From UBA12202 sp049595035 (lineage in GTDB: Bacteria > Pseudomonadota > Alphaproteobacteria > Puniceispirillales > UBA1172), in assembly GCA_049595035.1 (NCBI GenBank), contig JBMYKD010000004.1, forward strand, positions 45,962 to 109,961: 64,000 bases of DNA. The letters are read 5' to 3'. Positions within the stretch are counted from its first letter, which is position 1; each line of letters opens with the position of its first letter. Positions 53,506-63,425 of this stretch are shown here, in pieces. The notes beneath the pieces were generated by a model that saw nothing but the letters and a program-made list of their open reading frames with translations, was not told the DNA's origin and did not search any database. A program made the position numbers and the translations under genes.

Positions 53506-54375
53506 TCAGGATTTTAGTCCCTGAATCGGAACTTTCAGATATGTTTCCCCATTATTTTCAGCATCAGGGAAATATCCTGCCCGCATATTAACTTGAATAG
53601 ATGGCATAATCAGGCGCGGCATATTCAGTGTTGCGTCACGCGCCTCACGCATATCCACAAACTCATCTTCGGTGATTCCATCATGGACATGAATATTAGA
53701 TGCCCGCTGTTCGCCAACACTCGTTTGCCATTTGATATCACGCCCATTAGGGCCGTAATCATGACAGATAAACATACGGGTTTCGGGTGGGAGGGACAGA
53801 AGCCTTTTTATTGATTGATATAATACCCGTGCATCACCGCCCGGGAAATCTGCCCGCGCTGTGCCGCCATCTGGCATGAAAATCGTATCCCCCACAAAAA
53901 CAGCATCTCCAATAACATGTGCCATACAGGCAGGAGTATGGCCGGGAGTAGCAATAACATTCGCCACCATGGAACCAATATGATAGCTGTCACCATCAGC
54001 AAATAACCGGTCAAACTGGCTTCCATCACGTTCAAACTCGGTTCCGGCATTAAAGACTTTGCCGAAAATATTCTGTATCTCGGTGATTTTTTCAGAAATA
54101 CCAATCTTGCCGCCTAGCTGTTCTTGCAGATAGGGTGCGGCGGATAGATGGTCGGCGTGGACATGGGTTTCAATCAACCATTCGGTTTCCAGTCCTTCTG
54201 CTTTTATATAGGCAATCATTTCATCAGCATGGTCATAGGTAATGGTGCCGCTGGCGTAATCAAAATCCAGCACCGAATCAATCACGGCTGCCTTGCCTGT
54301 TGCCGCATCCGATACAACATAGCTAATGGTGTTAGAATCCTTATCAAAAAAGGCCTTAACAACAGGTGATGGCAT
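53506..54375 (-). CDS. ETHE1/Blh-like metallo-beta-lactamase-fold protein (persulfide dioxygenase-like)
   Basis: A 289-residue MBL-fold hydrolase/dioxygenase. Metal motifs are ETHVHADHLSAAPYLQ (HxHxDH), ATPGHTPACMAHV, VGDTIFMPDGGTARADFPGG and the late ICHDYGP. This set matches the bacterial ETHE1-related Blh group linked to sulfide/persulfide oxidation, often followed by a transporter gene. Here a DMT exporter gene follows after two bases. Persulfide oxidation is the best guess from family. Confidence 0.87.
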   Translation of the reverse strand: MPSPVVKAFFDKDSNTISYVVSDAATGKAAVIDSVLDFDYASGTITYDHADEMIAYIKAEGLETEWLIETHVHADHLSAAPYLQEQLGGKIGISEKITEIQNIFGKVFNAGTEFERDGSQFDRLFADGDSYHIGSMVANVIATPGHTPACMAHVIGDAVFVGDTIFMPDGGTARADFPGGDARVLYQSIKRLLSLPPETRMFICHDYGPNGRDIKWQTSVGEQRASNIHVHDGITEDEFVDMREARDATLNMPRLIMPSIQVNMRAGYFPDAENNGETYLKVPIQGLKS

Positions 54376-54436
54376 TATCTATCCCCTCAAGATGCTTCAC
54401 AAAAAAAACCATGTCTTTATACATACATATTTTGAA

Positions 54437-54459
54437 TAAAAATAAAACCCCAAAGGGGT
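54437..54459 (-). terminator. Terminator downstream of glcF
   Basis: On the minus strand ACCCC-TTT-GGGGT is followed by TTTATTTTT, 45 bases after the glcF stop. A second, overlapping CCCC/GGG pairing lies just before it. Confidence 0.65.
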
Positions 54460-54503
54460 AACCCTAAGGGGCTTTACAGCACTAGTTAACAGCAAACAGA
54501 CAC

Positions 54504-55814
54504 TTAAAACGGTTTGTCACCGCCAGTTGCCCAATCCAGAAACTGAACAGTATGCCGGACAGGTAAATCCGGCATATGTAATTGTGTAATGCAACCGATA
54601 TTGCCAGCCGCCACCGCCACCGCACCAGTTGCATGTAACGTTTCCTGTTTGCGGGCTTTTAATCCATCTGCCATATCCGGTTGCAGGATATTATATACTC
54701 CGGCCGACCCACAACACAGATGCCCGTTGCGCGGTTCTACGACGGGAAACCCCACCTGTTCCAGAAGCCGTTTAGGCAAAGCATGAATCTTTTGCCCATG
54801 TTGAAGTGAACAGGCGGAATGATAAGCTAGGCGCGTTTCAGCCACCGCATCAGCATTGGCTTTGGCCATAGGATGGCTTAGGCATGTTGCCCAGTCACAT
54901 TGCGCCAATAACTCACTAATATCATAACTAGCCGCTGATACTGCCGCCGCCCGTGCCGCCCATGTCGGGTCATGCTGTAACATATCACCGTAATCCTTTA
55001 CCATGGTGCCACATCCGGATGCATTGGTAATGATGGCATCAACCTCACCGCCTGAAATTGCATCATACCAGCGATCTACGGCTATATGGACAGATTGATC
55101 CGCCTGTTCTGTTTCTCCAATATGATGAGCTAATGCTCCACAACAATGAATATTTTTATAAACCCTTACTTCAATCCCCAACCGGTTTAGCAAGCGGATA
55201 GATGCGGCATTAATATCAGGTTCAAGCGCACGGGATGCACACCCTGCCAGCATCGCTACCCGCCGCACCGGTTTTGTATCAGGCTGATAAACAGCATCTT
55301 CTGCCCCAATCGGATCAAGTTTTGACGGGATTGACCTTGGCACTTTATCCAGCAGCCGCCGCATCCCTGTTGGCATCGCCCAGCGGAATAGCCGTCCAAT
55401 CCGCGCTAGCCGCATCATGGCATGAAACCGGCCAGCATATGGGATAACCCTAGCCAACATCCGCCGCATCAGACGGTCTGACCATGGCCGCTTTACCAGC
55501 TTATCCATTTTCGCACGACCAATATCCAGTAAATGCGGGTAATCAACACCAGACGGACAGGTTGTTGTGCAGGATAAACACCCCAGACACCTATCCAGAT
55601 GATATCCGGTATCCGCAGATATACTTTCAGGATTTTCCAGCAATTCACGCATCATCCAGATACGGCCACGCGGGCTGTCACGTTCATCACCTGTTAACAC
55701 GAATGTCGGACAGGTGGCGGTACAGAACCCACAATGAACACATGCCCGCAGGATACTATCAGCACGCGCAATGGCCGGGTCTTTTAACTGGTCAATGGTG
55801 AAATGCGTCTGCAT
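54504..55814 (-). CDS. glcF: Glycolate oxidase iron-sulfur subunit
   Basis: The electron-transfer subunit of glycolate oxidase/dehydrogenase, 436 residues. Two 4Fe-4S ferredoxin motifs open the protein (CVHCGFCTATCP and CLGCLSCTTTCP). Two CCG domains follow with HCCGALAHH and LCCGSAGVYN cysteine clusters and GASGCGTMVKDYG-like loops. It passes electrons from the flavoprotein subunits GlcD/GlcE to the quinone pool at the membrane. It ends the glcDEF operon. Confidence 0.93.
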   Translation of the reverse strand: MQTHFTIDQLKDPAIARADSILRACVHCGFCTATCPTFVLTGDERDSPRGRIWMMRELLENPESISADTGYHLDRCLGCLSCTTTCPSGVDYPHLLDIGRAKMDKLVKRPWSDRLMRRMLARVIPYAGRFHAMMRLARIGRLFRWAMPTGMRRLLDKVPRSIPSKLDPIGAEDAVYQPDTKPVRRVAMLAGCASRALEPDINAASIRLLNRLGIEVRVYKNIHCCGALAHHIGETEQADQSVHIAVDRWYDAISGGEVDAIITNASGCGTMVKDYGDMLQHDPTWAARAAAVSAASYDISELLAQCDWATCLSHPMAKANADAVAETRLAYHSACSLQHGQKIHALPKRLLEQVGFPVVEPRNGHLCCGSAGVYNILQPDMADGLKARKQETLHATGAVAVAAGNIGCITQLHMPDLPVRHTVQFLDWATGGDKPF

Positions 55815-55836
55815 AGCGACTTATTCCTGACTCCCC

Positions 55837-57054
55837 TTAAAGCTCATGGTGCATCCGCCCGGGGTTTAATATGCCTTTGGGGTCGAATGCTGCCTTGATC
55901 CGCTGATGCAAGGCCATTTGCGGTGATGATAACGGCTGAAATGGTGGCACGAATGACCGGGTTATACCAGCATCACGAATCAGTTGCGCAAAGCCGCCAC
56001 CATGACTGGCCAGTGTTTGCCGCAATATTGCGCCTGCTGATTGATCGGACTGGCTATGTTCGCCTGGCAAAGCAAGCCATAATAATCCACCCGCCCAATC
56101 AGCATAATATTTCAGCGGCCAGTTTTCCGACACGGCATCTATCACCATTGGTGCAGCTGATGGCGGACAGGACAGTTTCCATATATCACCATCCGTATCT
56201 GCCAGAAATGCCGTATTGCCAATCGCCTGCCATAATGTCTGGCTTGCGGCATCATCAATACTATGTCCATCCGGATAAAGCGAAAGCATGGCATTGACAC
56301 GATCATTAACCGAAACATCAAACCCTTCAAAACGAATGGTAATAAGCATATGATCACTATCATATCCCGCCTGCACCGCTATATCCGTTGGCAGAATAGC
56401 CGCTGCAGATGGTTCATGAGGGGTTGCCATAATTGCAGCAATCTGTCTGACCGCTGTCGCCAGGTCTACCACCGGGATCAGCACCGTTCTGGATATCTCT
56501 GGCCGGGGCAGGGTTTTTAATGTGATTTCATCCATGATTGCCAGCGTGCCAAATGACCCGCAAATCAACTTTGATAAATCATAGCCCGTCACATTCTTTA
56601 CCACTTTACCACCAGACCGGAACCGTTCACCCCGGCCGGAAGCTGCTTCAAACCCCAGAAGAAAATCACGCGCCGCGCCTGCAGTAAGTCGTCTGGAACC
56701 AGAAAAATTGGTGGCCAGAACACCCCCGATAGTGCCTGTATTCCCGGCATCCTTTTGGGCAAATAACACACTGGGGTCAGGTGGCTCAAATCCCAGCATC
56801 TGATTTTTTTCGGCTAGAATAGCATTAATTTCTGCCATGCTAGTGCCTGCCCGCACGGTCAGGATCAATTCTTCGGGCTGATAATCGATAATCCCTGCCC
56901 AGCGATCAAGTGTCACCATCCGCGCATCAGCAACGGCATAACCCCAACCGGATTTACTGGCACTCCCATTGACAGATAATGCTGTCCCAGCCGCCATCGC
57001 ATCAGCGATAATCGCTATCAGCTGGTCAAGATGGTCAGGGGATTCAGTGGTCAT
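55837..57054 (-). CDS. glcE: Glycolate oxidase FAD-binding subunit GlcE
   Basis: The second flavoprotein-type subunit, 405 residues. A PCMH-type FAD domain (RAGTSMAEINAILAEKNQMLGFEPPD, then GNTGTIGGVLATNFSGSRRL) is followed by GGKVVKNVTGYDLSKLICGSFGTLAI. The C-terminal half is reduced relative to GlcD, as usual for GlcE. I start at 57054, 19 bases past the glcD stop; a longer in-frame start at 57120 would overlap glcD and add unconserved residues. Confidence 0.92.
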   Translation of the reverse strand: MTTESPDHLDQLIAIIADAMAAGTALSVNGSASKSGWGYAVADARMVTLDRWAGIIDYQPEELILTVRAGTSMAEINAILAEKNQMLGFEPPDPSVLFAQKDAGNTGTIGGVLATNFSGSRRLTAGAARDFLLGFEAASGRGERFRSGGKVVKNVTGYDLSKLICGSFGTLAIMDEITLKTLPRPEISRTVLIPVVDLATAVRQIAAIMATPHEPSAAAILPTDIAVQAGYDSDHMLITIRFEGFDVSVNDRVNAMLSLYPDGHSIDDAASQTLWQAIGNTAFLADTDGDIWKLSCPPSAAPMVIDAVSENWPLKYYADWAGGLLWLALPGEHSQSDQSAGAILRQTLASHGGGFAQLIRDAGITRSFVPPFQPLSSPQMALHQRIKAAFDPKGILNPGRMHHEL

Positions 57055-57073
57055 ATTCTTACTATTAATCCGG

Positions 57074-58561
57074 TTAGAATCGCGGCAAGTCGGGAAACGG
57101 CATCTTGCCATGATGAACATGCAATCGGCCTAGTTCGGCGCATCGATGCAATTCCGGAAACACTTTACCGGGATTAAGCAGATGATCTGCATCAAATGCA
57201 CATTTCAGGCGTTGCTGCTGTTTCAGATCATTTTCGCTAAACTGAATTGGCATCAGATCACGTTTTTCAACACCAACGCCATGCTCACCTGTTAATACAC
57301 CACCCATCTCAACACAGGCTGTCAGAATATCCGCACCAAAATCTTCGGCACGTTGTAATTCATCCGGTTGATTGGCATCAAACAGAATCAATGGATGCAA
57401 ATTACCGTCACCGGCATGAAAGACATTGGCAACGCGAAGTCCGTATTTCTGACTTAAACTTGCCATGCGCACCATCATATCAGGCAGGGCACGGCGCGGG
57501 ATGGTGCCATCCATACATAAATAATCTGGCGATATCCGCCCTACCGCCGGAAACGCGGATTTGCGGCCAGCCCAGAATAATATCCGTTCTTCTTCCGTTT
57601 CACTGATCTTGATTGAACTTGCCCCTGCTGTATTGACCAGCGTGGCCACCTGTTCAATCAGGGCATTAACCTCAACCTCTGGGCCATCCAGCTCGATAAT
57701 CAGTAATGCCGCCGCCGCCCGCGGATAACCGGCATGAACAAAATCTTCAGCGGCATTGATGGCCAGACTATCCATCATTTCCATCCCTGCCGGAATAATG
57801 CCCGCCGCGATAATATCCCCAACTGCAGATGCCGCCGCCGCTGTTTCATCAAACCCGACAAGCAAAGCCCGCCTTGTCGCAGGCGACTGCAAGATGCGTA
57901 ACGTGACCTCGGTGACAACGCCAAGCAAGCCTTCTGATCCCGTCATGATGCCAAGCAGATCATAATCACCCGCATCCAGATGTTTGCCGCCAAGCCGCAG
58001 AACCTCACCTTCGATTGTCACCATTTCAACCCCTAACAGGTTATTAGTGGTCAACCCATATTTCAAACAATGAACCCCGCCAGAATTTTCAGCCACATTA
58101 CCGCCAACCGAACAGGCGATCTGGCTGGACGGGTCTGGCGCATAATAAAACCCTTTTGACTCCACCGCCTGAGTGATAGCCAGATTGGTAACTCCCGGTT
58201 GTGCCACAACACAACGATTATCATAATCAATATCAAGAATGCGGTTAAATTTACCCATTGCCATCAGCACGGCATCCGCAAGGGGCAATGCCCCACCAGA
58301 AAGGGACGTGCCTGACCCGCGTGGCACGATTTTTATGCCTTCTTTATGGCAATAGCGCATAATCGCCGCCACCTGTTCCACTGTTTCTGGTAGAACAACC
58401 ACGAGAGGCAGTTGGCGGTAGGCTGATAAACCATCTGCATCATAAGCCCGGCATCCCTCAACACTATCGACAACTGACGAGGCCGGTAATAACGTTTTCA
58501 GTGTTGCTATAATTTCATCCCTGCGGGCAATAATCGTAGCATCTGGTTCAGGCATCTGCAT
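57074..58561 (-). CDS. glcD: Glycolate oxidase catalytic FAD subunit GlcD
   Basis: The catalytic flavoprotein of glycolate oxidase (glycolate to glyoxylate), 495 residues. The FAD domain has VPRGSGTSLSGGALPLAD and PGVTNLAITQAVESKGF...GGNVAENSGGVHCLKYG. The FAD_oxidase_C part has the histidine-rich VFHAGDGNLHPLILFD and GVLTGEHGVGVEKRD, which are the metal/substrate site. First gene of the glcDEF operon. D-lactate dehydrogenases look similar, but the three-gene glcDEF set decides for glycolate. Confidence 0.94.
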   Translation of the reverse strand: MQMPEPDATIIARRDEIIATLKTLLPASSVVDSVEGCRAYDADGLSAYRQLPLVVVLPETVEQVAAIMRYCHKEGIKIVPRGSGTSLSGGALPLADAVLMAMGKFNRILDIDYDNRCVVAQPGVTNLAITQAVESKGFYYAPDPSSQIACSVGGNVAENSGGVHCLKYGLTTNNLLGVEMVTIEGEVLRLGGKHLDAGDYDLLGIMTGSEGLLGVVTEVTLRILQSPATRRALLVGFDETAAAASAVGDIIAAGIIPAGMEMMDSLAINAAEDFVHAGYPRAAAALLIIELDGPEVEVNALIEQVATLVNTAGASSIKISETEEERILFWAGRKSAFPAVGRISPDYLCMDGTIPRRALPDMMVRMASLSQKYGLRVANVFHAGDGNLHPLILFDANQPDELQRAEDFGADILTACVEMGGVLTGEHGVGVEKRDLMPIQFSENDLKQQQRLKCAFDADHLLNPGKVFPELHRCAELGRLHVHHGKMPFPDLPRF

Positions 58562-58774
58562 GACTTGTGCTTTCTGTTTTATGGAACAACATTTTATAGT
58601 CAGGATATAATCATATTAACATAATTAAGCATTTAGAACATGTTATATCTTTTACCAGTTTACCGCCGAAAGAAAACGTTCATCTTCAAAGAAAAATTCG
58701 ATTTTCTGTTGCGTTAGACGGCATATCCCTTATTAATTGTAATTCCTATCGCCACACATGAAACGGGAGAATTA

Positions 58775-59929
58775 ATGGTGAAATCTATGCTTGCTAAAAT
58801 TGCTTTGGTGACCTGTCTTGGTCTAGGGTTTCAACTGCCAGCCTATGCTAATACCAAAGTCGGATTAATCCTTCCTTATACCGGCACCTATGCGGCGTTA
58901 GGTAATGCTATTACCGATGGATTCAATATGGCCATTGAAGAAGCTGGCCGGTCAGATGAATTTTCTATCGTGATTGAAGATACAGAAGCCAAGCCACCCG
59001 TTGGACTGGCGAAAGCCCGCAAGCTGGTGCTGCAGGATAAAGTGGACGTGATGGTTGGTGTTGTGTCATCAGGGGTGCTTGGTGCGATGCGTGATTTTGT
59101 GCATCAGGCTGAAATACCACTGATTGTTGCCAATGCCGGAAATAATTTGGCCACTGGTGAAAATTGTTCTCCCTATATTGTGCGCGTTTCCTTTTCCAAT
59201 GGTCAGATCAATCGTCCCATGGGAACATGGATGGCAGAAAACGGAATTAAAACGGTCTACACACTTGCTCCTGATTATTCTGCTGGCCATCAGATGATCG
59301 AATCTTTTTCTGCCGCCTTCACCGACGCTGGTGGTAAAGTTGTTGGCTCTGAGTTTACACCATTTGGCCAGACAAAGGATTTTGGCCCCTATCTGACCAA
59401 TGCCCAAGCATCAGGTGCAGATGCTATTTTTGTATTCTATGCTGGTGGCGGTGCCATTAACTTCGTCAAACAATATGGCTCATTTGATATTCAGACTCCA
59501 CTTTATGGCTCCGGCTTTCTCACCTCACCCCTTTATGTTGCCGCCGAAGGTGACGCCGCCATTGGGGTTCGTGCATCTCTGCATTATATTCCAACACTGG
59601 ACACACCAGAAAATAAAGCATTCGTCGATGCCTTTATGGCAAAACATGGCACCATGCCATCCGAATATTCTGTTCAGGGATATGATGCTGCCCTTGCTTT
59701 GATGGCCGCTGTTGATCAAGGTGGCAGTGACAGCAAATCTATTGCTTCAGCCTTACCGAAAGTCAGCTATATAGGCCCACGCGGGGCGCTGGAAATCGAC
59801 CCTGCGACAAATAATATCGTTCAGAATATCTATGTTTACGATACGGTAATGGGCAGTGACGGGCTAACCCAGAAGCTGATCGATACTATCCCATCAGTTC
59901 GTGATGATGTGGCTGGTTGCCAGATGTAA
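58775..59929 (+). CDS. Liv-type periplasmic binding protein (family Peripla_BP_6)
   Basis: A 384-residue exported solute-binding protein. The signal peptide covers about the first 25 residues (LAKIALVTCLGLGFQLPAYA). The mature part opens VGLILPYTGTYAALG and has VGVVSSGVLGAMRD, GENCSPYIVRVSFSN and YSVQGYDAALALMAAVDQ, all typical of the branched-chain amino acid/amide/urea-type group. GGGAG precedes the ATG. Ligand not known; relatives bind aromatic acids, amides or amino acids. It heads a complete liv-type operon. Confidence 0.9.
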   Translation: MVKSMLAKIALVTCLGLGFQLPAYANTKVGLILPYTGTYAALGNAITDGFNMAIEEAGRSDEFSIVIEDTEAKPPVGLAKARKLVLQDKVDVMVGVVSSGVLGAMRDFVHQAEIPLIVANAGNNLATGENCSPYIVRVSFSNGQINRPMGTWMAENGIKTVYTLAPDYSAGHQMIESFSAAFTDAGGKVVGSEFTPFGQTKDFGPYLTNAQASGADAIFVFYAGGGAINFVKQYGSFDIQTPLYGSGFLTSPLYVAAEGDAAIGVRASLHYIPTLDTPENKAFVDAFMAKHGTMPSEYSVQGYDAALALMAAVDQGGSDSKSIASALPKVSYIGPRGALEIDPATNNIVQNIYVYDTVMGSDGLTQKLIDTIPSVRDDVAGCQM

Positions 59930-59936
59930 TCATATG

Positions 59937-59957
59937 ATCCGGGCATCATGCCCGGAT
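59937..59957 (+). repeat. Perfect hairpin between the binding-protein gene and livH
   Basis: ATCCGGGCAT and ATGCCCGGAT flank a single C (in practice an 8-bp stem with a five-base loop), seven bases after the stop codon. No T run follows, so it is likelier an mRNA-stabilising hairpin that favours the binding protein than a full terminator. Confidence 0.6.
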
Positions 59958-60006
59958 TTACCAGCCTCACCCCTTAACACCGGTTAACATTAGGACCTTA
60001 GCGATT

Positions 60007-60873
60007 ATGGATGCCTCATTCTGGTTACTGCAATTTCTTAATGCGATGCAGTACTCCATGTTGCTCTTTCTGTTATCAATTGGATTAACGGTCATTTTTG
60101 GCCTGATGCATTTTGTTAATCTGGCGCATGCGTCGCTTTATATGCTGGGGGCATATTTTGGCATTTCCATATCCGCACTAACCGGACAATTCTGGCTGGC
60201 CTTTATGCTGTCACCAATAATCGTTACCGTGATTGGGGCTATCCTCTATTTCACCCTGATTGATCGGATGCGCGCGGCGGGGCCGATGAATCAGGTGCTA
60301 GTAACATTCGGCCTGATCTTTATCATCCTTGATCTTGTGCGTCTGGGGTGGGGTGATATTGCCCTTGGGCTAGAAGCCCCATCCAGTTTATCGCATACGG
60401 TTTCATTCTGGGGAATCAGCTATCCAGCTTATCGGCTTTTTATCATTGCACTGGGATTGAGTATCATGGTGACAATGTGGCTGATACTGGCACGCACACA
60501 AATTGGTGCCATGATTCGGGCAAGCGTGGAAAACGCAGAAATGGCCGCCGCATTGGGGATACATGTTGGCCGGTTATTCTTTGTGGTATTCTGTTTTGGT
60601 TGTGCACTGGCCGGCCTTGCCGGTGTTGCCGCTGCCCCTATTTTTTCTGCTACGACGACCATGGGCATCACCATTCTTATCCCGACCCTGATTGTTGTGG
60701 TGATTGGCGGTCTGGGCAGTCTGGAAGGGGCAATTGCCGGGTCGCTGATCATTGGATTCCTTGAAACATTCGGGGCGGTATTATTACCGTCATTATCTGC
60801 TGTTCTTACCTATATCCTGCTGGCTGTTATTCTTGTATGGCGGCCACAGGGATTAATACCGGCGCGGGGGTAG
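60007..60873 (+). CDS. Liv-type ABC transporter permease, LivH-like
   Basis: A 288-residue inner-membrane permease with about eight spans. The opening LLSIGLTVIFGLMHFVNLAHASLYMLGAYFG is characteristic of LivH, as is MIRASVENAEMAAALGIHVGRLF, the cytosolic loop contacting the ATPases. PTLIVVVIGGLGSLEGAIAGSLIIG closes the conserved half. It lies after the binding-protein gene and a stabilising hairpin. Confidence 0.93.
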   Translation: MDASFWLLQFLNAMQYSMLLFLLSIGLTVIFGLMHFVNLAHASLYMLGAYFGISISALTGQFWLAFMLSPIIVTVIGAILYFTLIDRMRAAGPMNQVLVTFGLIFIILDLVRLGWGDIALGLEAPSSLSHTVSFWGISYPAYRLFIIALGLSIMVTMWLILARTQIGAMIRASVENAEMAAALGIHVGRLFFVVFCFGCALAGLAGVAAAPIFSATTTMGITILIPTLIVVVIGGLGSLEGAIAGSLIIGFLETFGAVLLPSLSAVLTYILLAVILVWRPQGLIPARG

Positions 60874-60874
60874 G

Positions 60875-61864
60875 ATGTTTTATCAAACCCGATTGCGTAG
60901 CATCACCCTCATCCTTGCCCTTGGCTTTCTTGCGACGTATGCCAGTTTTGGCAGTTATTTTGCCCGGGAAATCGTGATAGAGATAACTATTCTGGCTATT
61001 TTAGCTATTAGCCTTGATTTTTGTGCTGGTTTTGGGGGGATGGTATCGCTTTGTCATGGTGCCATTATGGGCATAACAGCCTATACCTTTACCATTATGA
61101 GCGTAAAACTTGGCTGGCCGCCAGTACCATCAGCGGTGATCGGAATAATGGCAGCGGTGCTATTTTCCGGTCTTGTCGGATGGGTAACAGCGCGTATCAG
61201 TGGCATTTTCTTCATTATGGCGACGCTGGCTTTTGGCCAGATGGCTTATACGTTTTTCTTCAAGTCACGCTGGCTTGGCGGGGATGATGGCATGGGCGGG
61301 ATCAGCAGATTTGACCTGAACTGGCTTGGACTTGATATGAATGATGCGCTTATCTTTGCCCTTTTCGGCATATGTATCCTATTTCTGGTTTATGTTATTG
61401 CCGCTATTTTATTGCGGTCAGGTTTTGGGCGTATTCTTTCAGGAATCCATAGCAATGAAAGCAGGATGCAGGCTGTTGGCATCGATACCGCCAGACATAA
61501 GGCCATGGCCATGGCGGCATCTGGATTGATGGCAGGTTTTGCCGGAATCCTTGCCGCCCAGCATACGCTTTACATCTCACCGGAATTACTGATCTGGACG
61601 GTATCGGGGGAAGTATTGCTTGTGGTTATTCTAGGTGGTATCGGCACCCTTATCGGGCCGGTCATAGGGGCAATTATGCTGGTCATGATGAAACATGAAT
61701 TATCAAATTATACCGATTACTGGCATATGATCGTTGGCCTTATCCTGATCTTTGCGGTTCTGGCTGGCGGTCGCGGGGTTTTTGGGCAGATAGAATACTG
61801 GCTGAAGACATGGCACAACCTGCGAAGTCCAAATGGACAAAGCAAGGAGAGTGACCTTGCTTGA
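60875..61864 (+). CDS. Liv-type ABC transporter permease, LivM-like
   Basis: A 329-residue second permease with about nine spans. LivM landmarks are LAISLDFCAGFGGMVSLCHGAIMGITAYT, the FGRILSGIHSNESRMQAVGID loop toward the ATPase, and VILGGIGTLIGPVIGAIMLVM. It starts one base after the livH stop (a GTAGG-ATG junction), so translation is coupled. Its 3' end overlaps the LivG-like gene. Confidence 0.92.
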   Translation: MFYQTRLRSITLILALGFLATYASFGSYFAREIVIEITILAILAISLDFCAGFGGMVSLCHGAIMGITAYTFTIMSVKLGWPPVPSAVIGIMAAVLFSGLVGWVTARISGIFFIMATLAFGQMAYTFFFKSRWLGGDDGMGGISRFDLNWLGLDMNDALIFALFGICILFLVYVIAAILLRSGFGRILSGIHSNESRMQAVGIDTARHKAMAMAASGLMAGFAGILAAQHTLYISPELLIWTVSGEVLLVVILGGIGTLIGPVIGAIMLVMMKHELSNYTDYWHMIVGLILIFAVLAGGRGVFGQIEYWLKTWHNLRSPNGQSKESDLA

Positions 61865-62639
61865 GGTAAAGAACCTATCCAAAGATTTCGGTGGCATTAA
61901 GGTTATCCGCAACCTGTCCTTCAGCGTCAAGGCGGGTGAACGCCGCGTCATACTGGGCCCGAACGGGGCTGGTAAGACCACATTGTTTCATTTGCTAACC
62001 GGTGTTGAAACATCGAGTTCCGGACAGATTTCCCTTGCTGGTCAAGATATCAGTAGAATGGATGCTGTCAGACGTGCGCGCATTGGCATTGCCCGCAGTT
62101 ATCAGAAAAACAATCTGTTTGAGAATCTAACTATCCGGGAAAATCTTATGCTTGCCGCCACTGCCGCGACAGGCAAATCCAGATGGGTTTTCCGTGATGC
62201 CATTCATCAGGCTGATATCAAAGCGCGTATCGAGGAAACCGCTGAACAGGTCGCGCTCACCGACCAGCTGGATATGATGGTCAGTTCGGTGTCATATGGA
62301 AATCGCCGCCAGTTAGAGGTTGGGCTGGCTTTAGCCACGAAACCTTCTCTGTTAATGATGGATGAACCAACGTCAGGGGTTGGCCCTGCCATGATTGATA
62401 CCTTTCATCATTTGCTTGATACCCTGCCCAGAGATATCACAATCCTGATTATCGAACATGATATGGATTTGGCTTTCAGCATTGCTGATCATATTACTGT
62501 TCTTAATTTTGGTGAAAAAGTGTTTGAAGGCACGCCTGATGAAACGCGCGGCAATCCCACAGTCAGGCAAATTTATCTGGGCAGTAGCAAAGAGGGTGGT
62601 AGCAAAGAGGCATCGGGAGTCAGCCATGCCCCTGCTTGA
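61857..62639 (+). CDS. Liv-type ABC transporter ATPase, LivG-like
   Basis: An ABC ATPase of about 260 residues with Walker A GPNGAGKTTL, signature SVSYGNRRQLEVGLALA and Walker B LLMMDEPTSGVGP, then the H-loop IIEHDMD. The likely start is a TTG at 61857, because AAGGAG lies seven bases upstream. An in-frame ATG at 61833 would place that ribosome site inside the gene. With the TTG start, the gene overlaps livM by eight bases. Confidence 0.92.
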   Translation: MLEVKNLSKDFGGIKVIRNLSFSVKAGERRVILGPNGAGKTTLFHLLTGVETSSSGQISLAGQDISRMDAVRRARIGIARSYQKNNLFENLTIRENLMLAATAATGKSRWVFRDAIHQADIKARIEETAEQVALTDQLDMMVSSVSYGNRRQLEVGLALATKPSLLMMDEPTSGVGPAMIDTFHHLLDTLPRDITILIIEHDMDLAFSIADHITVLNFGEKVFEGTPDETRGNPTVRQIYLGSSKEGGSKEASGVSHAPA

Positions 62640-63330
62640 ACTAGATCAGATGGAAAGCGGTTATGGCGAAACCATGGTCACCCATGGTGTCAGCCTGGCC
62701 ATCGAAACCGCACATACCCATGCTATCCTTGGCCGAAATGGGGTCGGCAAAACAACAACACTAAAAACCGTTGCTGGTCTGATTACCCCGGAAAAGGGCG
62801 CGATCCGTTTGAACGGGGTAGATATTCACCATCTGCCTGCACATGCCATTGCACGCCGCGGCATTGCCTATGTTCCGGAAACCCGTGATATATTCGGGGC
62901 ATTGACCGTGCAGGAAAATCTGGAACTGGCAGGGCGGCTTGCCAAACCCGGAACAGGATGGAGCATTGACGATACAATTAGCTTTTTCCCTAATCTGGCC
63001 AATCGCCTTCATCATGGCGGGCATCAGCTGTCTGGTGGTGAACAACAGATGCTGGCTATTGGCAGGGCGTTGATGACTGATCCTGATATCCTTATCTTGG
63101 ATGAGCCGACAGAAGGCCTTGCCCCAATTATTATTGATCAGATGTTTGAAAAACTGACAGAATTAAAATCCCGCGGCATGACCATTTTGCTGGTAGAACA
63201 GAACCTGCATTTTGCCCTTGGGCTGGCCGATCAGGTCAGCCTGATGAGCCGTGGGCAAATCGTCTGGCAGGGATTACCCGATGACTTAAAAGCAAATCAT
63301 GAAGAACAGGCGCGCTGGCTTGGTGTCTAA
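62626..63330 (+). CDS. Liv-type ABC transporter ATPase, LivF-like
   Basis: The second ATPase, 234 residues: Walker A GRNGVGKTTTLKT, signature LSGGEQQMLAIGRAL, Walker B ILILDEPTEGLAP and VEQNLHFAL at the H-loop. This is the compact LivF form. The ATG at 62626 (GGGAG seven bases upstream) overlaps the LivG end by 14 bases; an in-frame ATG further upstream would only add out-of-family residues. It closes the transporter operon. Confidence 0.94.
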   Translation: MPLLELDQMESGYGETMVTHGVSLAIETAHTHAILGRNGVGKTTTLKTVAGLITPEKGAIRLNGVDIHHLPAHAIARRGIAYVPETRDIFGALTVQENLELAGRLAKPGTGWSIDDTISFFPNLANRLHHGGHQLSGGEQQMLAIGRALMTDPDILILDEPTEGLAPIIIDQMFEKLTELKSRGMTILLVEQNLHFALGLADQVSLMSRGQIVWQGLPDDLKANHEEQARWLGV

Positions 63331-63425
63331 TCCCCTGTCGTCCGTTGCTTTCGGGCATTCTTGACATTAACGGCAACATGGATTTGATTGATAGACGCAT
63401 ATCCTATTATCCGGAGAAAACCGTC

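Noticed and set aside
59976..59991. TTAACACCGGTTAAC before livH as a sixth CtrA box
   Set aside because: The half-sites are separated by six bases, not seven, so it does not meet the consensus.
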